Part shown: piece by piece, positions 55,813 to 64,000 of the stretch
Layout of the letters: each line of letters begins with the position of its first letter
Numbering within the stretch: the stretch's first letter is position 1
DNA from: Aphrocallistes beatrix
Taxonomy: Eukaryota > Porifera > Hexactinellida > Sceptrulophora > Aphrocallistidae
DNA length: 64,000 bases
Direction: 5' to 3'
NCBI GenBank assembly: GCA_963281255.1
Contig: OY725490.1
Coordinates: 6,758,001 to 6,822,000 of the forward strand
Made by a program: the position numbers and the translations under genes
Notes under the pieces: generated by a model
What the model saw: only the letters and a program-made list of their open reading frames with translations
What the model was told of the DNA's origin: nothing
Databases searched by the model: none

Positions 55813-56084
55813 TTACTTGATCGTAGCAGTAGCGCGTTTCGCCTAATCCAAACGCATGATTGCTCATCTTTTTTTAAATCATTATATTTTTTACCATTTA
55901 ATGACTTGAATTTTATCATCTATGTATATAGCTGAGTCGTTATGACCAGACTAAGCAGTATACTTTGCTTTGACTGGTCAACCAACTTCAGGCATTCATT
56001 TGGCAAATGGTAGGGACACAGTATTGGTATATAAATACATAATTATGAATTAATGTCACAATTAGATTAGCTGCAAAACTGAAA

Positions 56085-56399
56085 ATGGGAGATCCTGAAA
56101 AAGGAGCTAAGATATTCAAAATGCGCTGTGCACAGTGTCACACGACTGAAAAGGGCGGGAAACACAAAACCGGACCCAATCTGAACGGTTTATTCGGACG
56201 CAAGACTGGCCAAGCTGTCGGGTTCAATTACACCGCTTCCAACAAGAACAAGGGGATCACTTGGGGGGAAGATACGATTTTTGAATATCTAGAGAATCCA
56301 AAGAAATACATTCCAGGCACGAAAATGGTATTCGCTGGCTTGAAGAAGGCAGGAGAGCGAAAAGATCTGATCGCCTTCCTGAAAGAAGCAACCCAATAG
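56085..56399 (+). CDS. CYCS: Cytochrome c
   Basis: Electron carrier between complexes III and IV in the intermembrane space, and apoptosis trigger in animals. Single exon, 104 residues. Haem attachment CAQCH at residues 15-19, axial Met in [12 protein letters not shown], and [16 protein letters not shown] are all intact. It starts [12 protein letters not shown], as in animal somatic forms. An AATAAA at 56454-56459 lies about 55 nt past the stop. The upstream sequence contains ATTAGATTAG shortly before the ATG. Confidence 0.98.
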   Translation: MGDPEKGAKIFKMRCAQCHTTEKGGKHKTGPNLNGLFGRKTGQAVGFNYTASNKNKGITWGEDTIFEYLENPKKYIPGTKMVFAGLKKAGERKDLIAFLKEATQ

Positions 56400-56860
56400 G
56401 AACCTCTCTCACATATAGGACCTCATTGAATTGTACTATCAAATAATCATATAAATAAACTCGTTACTTTTTACTTGAAGTGTGATGTTATACATCATTT
56501 AGGTGTTAGGTTCTAATTATACATATGCAAATACGTGACTCTCTTGTTATTTGTTTTAATCCTATGAAATGTAGATTATTTCAGTTCAAGCCTTCCAATT
56601 CCAAGATAGTGGAATACTTTTCACGGCATTCTTGTATCGAATAGATATCAGATTTCCTTATCACTAAAGGCATCATAGTAATGAAGTTGATATGTACATT
56701 TATAAGCTGGGCAATTAACATTTTCTTTACTGAAATTAGTATTATTACATGAGTACATACGTATCGACATATATCGTTTCGATATCTAAGATGTATTCTA
56801 TCATTTCGTTGAATAACTGTTTACGCTCGTGTTTTATTTCTCTGCAGAGACCATCAAACA
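56400..56860. other. Intergenic, cytochrome c to FNBP4
   Basis: AT-rich, contains the cytochrome c polyadenylation signal at its left and the acceptor-like TTTATTTCTCTGCAG (56833-56847) at its right. No gene seen. Confidence 0.5.
56833..56847 (+). promoter_or_regulatory. Acceptor-like site before FNBP4
   Basis: TTTATTTCTCTGCAG is a near-ideal 3' splice site located 13 nt before the FNBP4 ATG. No upstream coding exon is needed, so it is either a spliced-leader acceptor or the end of a 5'-UTR intron. Confidence 0.55.
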
Positions 56861-58957
56861 ATGGGAAAAGGGAAACGCTCCAGGGAGCCAGGCGGTAGGA
56901 GACGGACCATCTTACAAATAGACTCTAATAAGATATCTAGGTCCAGTAGTGTTAGAGCGCAGCCAGCAGACCCAACTCCTCCCGCAGTTCCTCCAACGGA
57001 CACAGTAGATGATCAGGTCGCGGAGTTCCTAAGAGAGATATCGGCTCTTGAGCAAGACCAAGACACTGCGAAGAAAAGCGAAACCGAAGAAAACCACCCC
57101 GCCACTGACTTGACTCTGCCGACTGCCACTACAAGTGCTTCCTTGAGCGAGACGACACAGCAATCCTCAGGTCCCCCTCTACCAGGTGCCAGTTCCAGCC
57201 AGGCGGTGTTACCGGAAGGTTGGGATAAAATTTTTGATGCGAATTCCGGTTATCATTATTTCTGGAATGTTCACACGAACGAGACCAGGTGGGACCCACC
57301 CCAACAGAACCCAGTAGGATTGTCCCTAATAAGTTCTGCCTATTCCGAATCCGATTCTGACTCGCCTGTCTCTAACCAGCCAGCAGTACCAGCTTCAGAG
57401 AGAGATGATAAAAAGCGCGAAACTTTGCAGCAGAATAAGATCCATGTTGAAGACACACGGGAAGATAAAAAACCTGGGCTAAAAGCTGGAACGACAGATC
57501 AGAAACAAAGAACAGAAAACGTGAGCCTTCACCAGAAGAGTGTGGTTTACAGACATACTTCGGATAGTGAGGGAAACTCCGATTCACTGAAACCCAAAGC
57601 GAAACGAGCGAGAGAGAATCCCAAACCTCTTCTCCTACACTCCTCAACACAGACAGAAGAGGCGCCAGAAAAACCGACAGAAGACGCGTTACGTCCACTC
57701 ATCCAGCAGCTTGCTGCTGAGCTGACACACAAACTGGATTTCCTCGGCATCTCAGTACAGCAGTTGAACCAGCTTCAAGCGATGCAGATGCAGCTAGAAA
57801 CGCGTATTAGCGACTGGCGTTCTGGCTATCTTCCCTCTGAGTACACGCTCTCCCGCATCCAGGAGTCCGCTCGCGTGCTGTGCGAGTATGAGCAGTCAGC
57901 TGCGCCAGTGGGATGGGGGTGCACCTGGGACCCCAGTTCACAGAGGTATCAGTATGTACAGGTGTCCAGTGGGGTTACAATGTGGGAGTACCCTGCTACG
58001 GCTGCTAGCATGGAGGTGTTAGGAGATGAGGATATGGTGTTGTCCGGGGGAGAGAGTGATGATCACCCTCCCCTACCTCCTATGCCCCCATCTCCTTCTG
58101 GCCCACCGCCTCCCCCGTCCAGTCAAAACGGCCATAACTCAGCTGCTGACACAAAACCGACACCCCCTCCTCTCCCCAGCACCACCCCTCCCCTTCCTGA
58201 CCTCCCCCCTACTCACACCCCTGATCCTCCTCCTCTCCCCGAGCTCAGGGAATCAACACTCCCTGACGAACCCCCGCCTCTCCCTCCCAGCGGACAGGAC
58301 GACGTCTCCTCGCCCCCTCTGCCCCCCTGCCCTGAGGTAGCCACACCCCCTTTACCCCCCTCTGACACCTCCTCACACATGTCACAGTCCCCTTCTACCA
58401 TACCGAACTCTCCCTGCCCTCCTTCCGAGCCCGAGACTAATCCTCAGGATTATGTCGCCTCAGAATCGTACAACATGTCACACTATAACAGCGCTACGCA
58501 GTACTACACACAACCTGAACAGCTAATGTACACGTATTACACTCCTCTGCCATTCCATCCCACCACGCAGACGAACACTCCTCCGGTAGCAGACTCTCCT
58601 AGCGTGTCTCCGACTTATAAGGCCAAGGGTAAGGGCAAAAAAGCTTCGAATACCTCCTCGCTTGCTACTCACGCTGTCTCTGTGAAGAAGAAAGGTATGG
58701 CGAACATGCTGGAGAAATGGCAACAACTGTCCACCGTGGAAACTTCTTCTGGAGAATCAGAATCGGAGTTAGAAGAAGAGAACAACTTGAAACAGAGGAT
58801 TGAAGATTGGAAAAAGGAACAGGTTGTGAGTGGGAGGGCGAAAGAAAACGCGAATTTTCACAACATCCGGGGTAACTGGAAGGATAAAATTCAGCGAATG
58901 AAACGGACACAGCAAAGTGAAACCTCTCTTTTGATTTCCAAACAAACAGAAGGGTAA
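56861..58957 (+). CDS. FNBP4: FNBP4-like double-WW protein
   Basis: Related to formin-binding protein 4, whose WW domains bind proline-rich ligands. Single exon, 698 residues. The start MGKGKRSREPGGRR resembles the human N-terminus. WW1 (about 118-152) reads LPEGWDKIFDANSGYHYFW with TRWDPPQ; WW2 (about 345-380) reads APVGWGCTWDPSSQRYQYVQ with TMWEYPA. Between them are an acidic/charged stretch and a helix (TEDALRPLIQQLAAELTHKL). A long polyproline region (about 400-520) is followed by a charged C-terminus with WKKEQVVSGRAKENANFHNIRG, the conserved FNBP4 end. The stop lies inside GGGTAAGTG, which looks like a donor, so an extra 3' exon is possible but I find none. Confidence 0.85.
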   Translation: MGKGKRSREPGGRRRTILQIDSNKISRSSSVRAQPADPTPPAVPPTDTVDDQVAEFLREISALEQDQDTAKKSETEENHPATDLTLPTATTSASLSETTQQSSGPPLPGASSSQAVLPEGWDKIFDANSGYHYFWNVHTNETRWDPPQQNPVGLSLISSAYSESDSDSPVSNQPAVPASERDDKKRETLQQNKIHVEDTREDKKPGLKAGTTDQKQRTENVSLHQKSVVYRHTSDSEGNSDSLKPKAKRARENPKPLLLHSSTQTEEAPEKPTEDALRPLIQQLAAELTHKLDFLGISVQQLNQLQAMQMQLETRISDWRSGYLPSEYTLSRIQESARVLCEYEQSAAPVGWGCTWDPSSQRYQYVQVSSGVTMWEYPATAASMEVLGDEDMVLSGGESDDHPPLPPMPPSPSGPPPPPSSQNGHNSAADTKPTPPPLPSTTPPLPDLPPTHTPDPPPLPELRESTLPDEPPPLPPSGQDDVSSPPLPPCPEVATPPLPPSDTSSHMSQSPSTIPNSPCPPSEPETNPQDYVASESYNMSHYNSATQYYTQPEQLMYTYYTPLPFHPTTQTNTPPVADSPSVSPTYKAKGKGKKASNTSSLATHAVSVKKKGMANMLEKWQQLSTVETSSGESESELEEENNLKQRIEDWKKEQVVSGRAKENANFHNIRGNWKDKIQRMKRTQQSETSLLISKQTEG

Positions 58958-59167
58958 GTGATGGGACCCTATGTGAGGAGGTAAGTTTAATGTTCAACTT
59001 CAACACTATCTCATTCATGTATTTACACAGTATTTCAATGCGAGTAGATATTTTGATGGATTCCATTTTAGTTATTACTTATCTGCTCTGTAGGAGTGAA
59101 CATGAAATATAATAACCCGATTTTGGGAACCGATTTAATATTAAACTTATTTCTAACGAAATTAGTG

Positions 59168-62017
59168 ATGAGCTCATCTGATGAAGACAGATCGCCTCTT
59201 TATCCGAAAGGGAAGAAGTTCTACTCTGACAAGTATATAACTACCTCAGCCCCAGCTAACAAGAGACGCAGACTATGCATTTTCATAGTCTCGCTGATCA
59301 CACTGTGCATTCTGATCTTGATCACCGGAGTGGTTGTAGGGGTGCTAGTGAATCATGTGGTCACTACTGAACCGGACGTGTCTGAACCATGGATGTCCAA
59401 ACGCCTCCCATCTGGCGCAACTCCGGACAGCTATGCCATCAAGCTGGATGTTGACTTGGAGAGCTTGGTCGTGGTTGGTGAAGAGGATATTATAGTTTCT
59501 GTGAAAAATGACTCGAAGTGGATCCTCCTACAAGCTCTTAGCATGAATATAACTGATGTAGCCGTTACCGAATTAGGATCTAGCGATGAGATAAATGTTC
59601 AGCACCGACTTTACCCGGAAAATGACTATCTGATTGTTGAAAACGAAAACGGTGTATTTTCGCAAGGAAAAACTTATAATGTACGCGTTAAATTCACCTA
59701 CTTCCTCTACTCAGGGGGGCTAGCAGGATTCTACAACAGTACTTACAATGAGAACGGAAAGGACGTCATTCTCGCGACCACTCAGTTTGAGGCTACAGAT
59801 GCTAGGAAGGCGTTCCCTTGTTTCGATGAGCCTGAAATCAAGTCCATATTCAACATCACTATAGTCCATCCTAGCGAAAAGATTGCACTCTCCAATATGC
59901 CAGTAGAGAGTCAGAAATCTGTTGCTGATAATATAAATAGAACTGAAACGACTTTTGAAACCTCTCCAAAAATGAGCACATACTTGGTTGCTTTTATTGT
60001 GTGCAACTTTAAGTCTACGTCGAAGTTGATTACAACGAGTGAGGGTAAACTCGTGAATGTCAGTGTGTGGTCGCGCCCTAGCCTGGTGAAAGATACAGAG
60101 TATGCACTAAACGTCTCAGTCCAAGTGTTGCTGTATTATGAAACATTCTTTAACATTTCATACCCCCTGCCCAAGATGGATCTGGTTGCGATCCCAGACT
60201 TCGCTTCGGGAGCCATGGAGAACTGGGGTCTGATAACGTATCGGGAAACTGCGCTCCTCTACTCGAATGTTAGCTCTGCCTCTGACAAGCAATGGGTTAC
60301 ACAGGTGATCGCTCACGAACTAGCGCATCAGTGGTTTGGGAATCTTGTCACCATGGAGTGGTGGCAAGACCTCTGGCTGAATGAAGGGTTTGCGACGTAT
60401 GTGGAGTACTTGGGTACGAATATTGTACACCCCGATTGGCACTATCTCGATTACTTCATAATCGGAGATTTGCATCGGGCCTTAGAAGCTGATGGTTACA
60501 ACGATACACACCCGATCATCCAACCAGCGGAAACTCAAAGTGAGATTAACGCACTTTTTGATTCGATTTCTTACTCGAAAGGCGCCTCGCTTATACGCAT
60601 GATCGCTGGATTTATGGAAATGTCAGATTTCCAGAAAGGGCTAACGGACTACCTGAATGCTCATCTGTATGGAAACGCTCGAAGTGCGGATTTGTGGAGT
60701 GCGTTACAGGGAAATACGGATCCATCTGATTACAACCTCACTGCGGTTATGGACACCTGGACCATACAAGCTGGTTATCCCGTTCTAGAAGTCAAAACTT
60801 CTGATGACTGCACCGAAATAGATGTCACACAAAAACGCTTCGCTGTTATTCCTACGGGCACAGAATTCGACTACAAATGGCAGATTCCATTCACCTACAT
60901 TACTGACAAGAACGCCTCCGTTACTACAACCTGGATCAAGGAACAATCAAAGCTTATTGCTCTTCCGTCGAAATGCGAGTGGATTAAAGCTAACAAAGGA
61001 CAGTTGGGCTTCTACCGCGTGAATTACGAGGAGAAAATGTGGGGAATTCTTATAACTCTGCTGCAATCAAACTTTATGACATTTTCGATAGAAGACAGGG
61101 CTAACCTAGTCGACGATTCAATAGCTCTCTCTTTAGCTGGTGAACTCAGCTCTGTGATGGCACTGAACCTGACTTCCTACCTGCAGGCAGAGACAGACTA
61201 TATTCCATGGCGTGCTGGGTTAAATTCTCTGTGGCAAATACGCAATAAACTCGTCCTCTCCAAAGCTAGCGGCCATTTCTCTACATACATCCGTTGTCTT
61301 ATGAAAAACCAGATCCAGTCTGCTCTACAGAATTGGTCAAGCGATAATATCGGGAAAGACCATCTTGCTGATCTCAAGTTGAGTTTGATTCTGAAATATG
61401 CGCTCTTGTCCGGAGATAGTTCAGTAGGGAATGCGGCATATGCAGAATTCAGGTCTTTTATGATAAATAAGACAGAGATAAATCCTGATTTGATAAGCCT
61501 CGTCTTCACTGCTGGTATCAAGTTGGGAAGCGATGCGGAATGGAATCATCTTTGGAACCTTTACCTCACCTCAGAGAACCCAACAGAACAAGAATCCTGT
61601 CTTTCAGCCCTCGCTTACGCAGAAAAACCGTGGTTGATACAGCTGTACCTGGATAAGAGTCTGTCTGAAGTTCGTAGTCAGGATAGGCTAACCGTGCTCC
61701 GACGCATGGCTCTGAATGTTCACGCATGGCCTTACCTTTGGAGTTTCTTTAAAGAAAACTATGACGTCTTATTCAGCAAATACGGTCAAGCGAAAAGCTT
61801 TGGGCGCGCAATCACAGCTATCATCAGTCATTTCTCCACGCAGGGTCACCTCGACGATGTGGAATCTTTTTTCTCTGAGCGAGACGTTGGAGCTGGCGAG
61901 ATTTCTCTCAATTCTGGAATGGAAAAGATCAAGGCTAACATCCAATGGATATCAGCTAACCTCAATGAATTGGATGAGTGGCTAAGCCAATATAACACTA
62001 ATAATAATTGTATGTGA
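59168..62017 (+). CDS. ANPEP: M1-family aminopeptidase, type II membrane protein
   Basis: Zinc aminopeptidase that trims N-terminal residues from peptides outside the cell. Single exon, 949 residues from the ATG at 59168; an in-frame ATG at 59102 would add 22 residues. A short cytoplasmic tail with a basic NKRRR stop-transfer signal precedes one membrane helix (LCIFIVSLITLCILILITG), giving type II topology. The substrate motif GAMENWG lies near residue 348 and the zinc site HELAH begins at residue 383, with WLNEGFATY supplying the third ligand. Many NxS/T sites fit an ectodomain. The C-terminal ERAP1-like helical domain is present (ANLVDDSIALSLAGEL, WTIQAGYPVL). Exact orthology among aminopeptidase N, A and relatives is not decided. 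Confidence 0.9.
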   Translation: MSSSDEDRSPLYPKGKKFYSDKYITTSAPANKRRRLCIFIVSLITLCILILITGVVVGVLVNHVVTTEPDVSEPWMSKRLPSGATPDSYAIKLDVDLESLVVVGEEDIIVSVKNDSKWILLQALSMNITDVAVTELGSSDEINVQHRLYPENDYLIVENENGVFSQGKTYNVRVKFTYFLYSGGLAGFYNSTYNENGKDVILATTQFEATDARKAFPCFDEPEIKSIFNITIVHPSEKIALSNMPVESQKSVADNINRTETTFETSPKMSTYLVAFIVCNFKSTSKLITTSEGKLVNVSVWSRPSLVKDTEYALNVSVQVLLYYETFFNISYPLPKMDLVAIPDFASGAMENWGLITYRETALLYSNVSSASDKQWVTQVIAHELAHQWFGNLVTMEWWQDLWLNEGFATYVEYLGTNIVHPDWHYLDYFIIGDLHRALEADGYNDTHPIIQPAETQSEINALFDSISYSKGASLIRMIAGFMEMSDFQKGLTDYLNAHLYGNARSADLWSALQGNTDPSDYNLTAVMDTWTIQAGYPVLEVKTSDDCTEIDVTQKRFAVIPTGTEFDYKWQIPFTYITDKNASVTTTWIKEQSKLIALPSKCEWIKANKGQLGFYRVNYEEKMWGILITLLQSNFMTFSIEDRANLVDDSIALSLAGELSSVMALNLTSYLQAETDYIPWRAGLNSLWQIRNKLVLSKASGHFSTYIRCLMKNQIQSALQNWSSDNIGKDHLADLKLSLILKYALLSGDSSVGNAAYAEFRSFMINKTEINPDLISLVFTAGIKLGSDAEWNHLWNLYLTSENPTEQESCLSALAYAEKPWLIQLYLDKSLSEVRSQDRLTVLRRMALNVHAWPYLWSFFKENYDVLFSKYGQAKSFGRAITAIISHFSTQGHLDDVESFFSERDVGAGEISLNSGMEKIKANIQWISANLNELDEWLSQYNTNNNCM

Positions 62018-62233
62018 AAATGCTTGAGTGCTCCCCCAGTCCACCCCACCTCGATGTTAGAATTAGTTAGTGGTTAGGTATATGCTTGATAGAACTTTAC
62101 GACAAGTCTAGTGATTTCTATATTTTTGCTGATGAATACTTGTAAATAATTGCTCAATTACTTTTTTTCTTTACTATCCGTGGTATGCTTTTCACGTTTC
62201 TGATTCGATTGGGATATATTGTGTATTCATAGT

Positions 62234-64000
62234 ATGGCAAGCAAACTTGGTGATAGTGCAGATCAAGAGGATGAGTACACTGTGAGTTTCCGAGGGGAAG
62301 CCTTGAAGGTAGACACGGTGGAAGATGCGCAGCGTATCGTCAACAAGATAGAGGCGTGTACCAGCATGCTAACGCTCGAGTTATCCGGGAACACTTTCGG
62401 GGTAGAAGCGGCGGGAGCGATTGCACAAGCTTTAGAAGAGAAACCTTCTCTGCGGAAATGCCTTTGGTCCGATATGTTCACTGGACGTCTTCGCTCTGAG
62501 ATTCCCTTGATTCTTACTACTCTCAGTGAGGCTGTCATCAAAGCAAATATGCACCTTAGCGTCTTAGATCTCTCTGATAACGCTTTCGGTCCTGATGGTA
62601 TAAAATCTGTCCGACATCTCCTTACTAGCCCTGCTGCATTTTCTATACAAGAGTTGTATTTGAATAACAATGGATTAGGATCGGGAGGTGCAATCCTGGC
62701 CGACATGCTAATGGAGTGCCATAAAAGGGCCAAAGAAGTAGGGACAATGTTTGAACTGAAAACTTTCGTATGCGGAAGGAATCGAATTGAGAATGGAAGC
62801 GCTAAACCTTTGTCTGAAGCTTTCAAAATCCTGCAAACTCTTGAAGTTATTAAGATGCCACAAAACGGAATATACCACGAAGGGATTCGAAGTTTAGCTG
62901 AGAGCTTTGAATGCAACCCCAACTTGAGAGAAATCGATCTCAGTGACAACACTTTCACAGAAAAAGGAGCTCAGGCGATGAGAGAGGTTTTGCCGAAGCT
63001 AATTAAGCTTCAAAAAATAAACTTTAGAGATTGTTTAATCAGGGATCAAGGTGCACAAATTCTTTCGAATAGCTTCACCATGGATCATACACAATTGGAA
63101 TCAGTGAAGCTAGGTCTGTACTGTGCTTACATAATATACTGCTAAATTATTTTGACACATCTATTTGCTGCGTGTGTTTCATAACTGATATTTGTAGACT
63201 TCAATGAGATCGGTATAGATGGAGGAATTGCATTAACCGACGCGATATCAAGTCTACCTGCTATCAAACGATTCAATCTAAATGGAAACTCAATTGGACG
63301 TGATGGAATCGAGGATATCAAAGTGAGAATGTCTTCTGCTGGTAAGAGTACCGCACTGGATACATTCAGTGATGATGAATTGTTAGTTGATGATTGCGAT
63401 GACGATTATGACCCAGAAAAAGACCAATCGAAAGGTTCGCATTATCCTCCGTGTTTTTCTCCTCAAATGGATAAATATTTACATTCGTGTATATCATTAA
63501 TTTAGATTCTGATGAGACAAGAGAAAAAGAGATAACTCCTCAAAAAAAGATCCCTCCGCCAATCTCGGAAAACTTCACCACCGATATTCCAACTCAACAG
63601 CAAGTAGAAGTGTTTCTCAGGACTCCTAGCAGGGAGGGGCTTTGTGCAATCGGAACAAACTGTATTCCGACAGTAGTAAAATGTGTCCCGTTGACGAGAG
63701 ATCCAGAATCGATAGCAGATCTGTTCGTGCAAGTGGCTGCCATTCACTCAGATTGTAAAGATCCACAATTAGAGTCACTTGTCACTGGAATGCTTGACGC
63801 AATCCTAAACGAATTCGCTACTCATAACACTAAATTTTCTTCGCAGTTCATAAGCTATATGCTAGTACACTTTGGCCTGCTGAAGCCGGAAGATAAGAAG
63901 TTTAAACCTATTGAGAATCTAAGCACACACTTTAAAGTTTTGTCAGAACTGATTTCTAAGCCTTATTTTACAAAATCGGACAGGAATATGCTTCTTCTAT
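62234..64000 (+). CDS. RANGAP1: Ran GTPase-activating protein 1 (3' partial)
   Basis: Stimulates GTP hydrolysis by Ran at the cytoplasmic face of the nuclear pore. Exons are 62234-63113, 63198-63434 and 63506 to beyond the window, joined in phase 1. The LRR domain keeps WSDMFTGRLRSEIP with the catalytic arginine region, LDLSDNAFGPDGIKS, GRNRIENG, MPQNGIYHEGI and LSDNTFTEKGA. A short acidic stretch (FSDDELLVDDCDDDYDPE) follows, much shorter than in vertebrates. The vertebrate-type C-terminal domain begins with VEVFLRTPSREGLCAIG and includes YMLVHFGLLKPEDK, equivalent to the human LLKSEDK SUMO-acceptor loop, so SUMOylation and RanBP2 docking are likely conserved. The end is cut by the window. 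Confidence 0.95.

Noticed and set aside
58942..59000. Possible donor at the FNBP4 stop (GGGTAAGTG), implying another exon
   Set aside because: The protein already ends with the conserved FNBP4 tail, and no downstream exon fits before the aminopeptidase gene.
62263..62958. 231-codon minus-strand frame opposite RanGAP1
   Set aside because: Long only because of the LRR codon pattern; no recognisable domain, and the plus strand is certainly coding.
1..64000. tRNA, rRNA, CRISPR or bacterial operon signals
   Set aside because: None found by eye; the intron structure shows this is eukaryotic nuclear DNA.

Overview
This window is nuclear DNA from an animal with a compact genome. It encodes Cbl, citron kinase, 4E-T, a PHF20-like protein, SLBP, CCDC61 and RanGAP1 with a SUMO-type C-terminal domain. 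Genes are broken by many very short GT-AG introns, usually 50-85 bp, and many genes have a single exon. The set fits a metazoan, but nothing in the sequence names a phylum. A non-bilaterian or a miniaturised invertebrate is an inference only.

Layout, left to right. SLC35F6 (5' end missing), mitochondrial SerRS, a PH-C2-type INPP4 phosphatase, CCDC61 and COX4 lie on the plus strand (1-9.05 kb). They are followed by a Tudor/MIF4G-like/SAM-like protein, a PHF20-like double-Tudor protein and CNOT11 (9.4-23.1 kb). CNOT11 has a 4.9-kb intron that holds two minus-strand genes for related multi-pass membrane proteins, with two MITE-like elements between them. Next come a small unknown gene, SLBP with a long repetitive tail, citron kinase, CHCHD3/MIC19, UBE3B and OSGEP (23.2-41.0 kb). 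ABCC10/MRP7 spans 41.2-55.8 kb in 17 exons. Two of its introns hold three whole genes: 4E-T (same strand), Cbl (opposite strand) and FTSJ1 (same strand). The window ends with cytochrome c, FNBP4, an M1 aminopeptidase and RanGAP1 (3' end missing).

Two organisational patterns stand out. First, all non-nested genes lie on the plus strand, head to tail, mostly with 100-400 bp from stop to next start. Nearly every start codon has an AG, often after a pyrimidine stretch, within about 35 nt upstream. This resembles 3' splice sites and suggests spliced-leader trans-splicing and operon-like transcription, though cis-spliced 5'-UTR introns remain possible. Second, the few long introns are the ones that contain other genes.

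The genes do not form one pathway. They are mostly conserved housekeeping and signalling genes: translation and RNA metabolism (SARS2, CNOT11, 4E-T, SLBP, FTSJ1, OSGEP), mitochondria (COX4, MIC19, cytochrome c), ubiquitin (Cbl, UBE3B), and cytokinesis/centrosome (citron, CCDC61). The least explained content is the nested membrane-protein pair, the Tudor/MIF4G-like/SAM-like protein and the SLBP tail.
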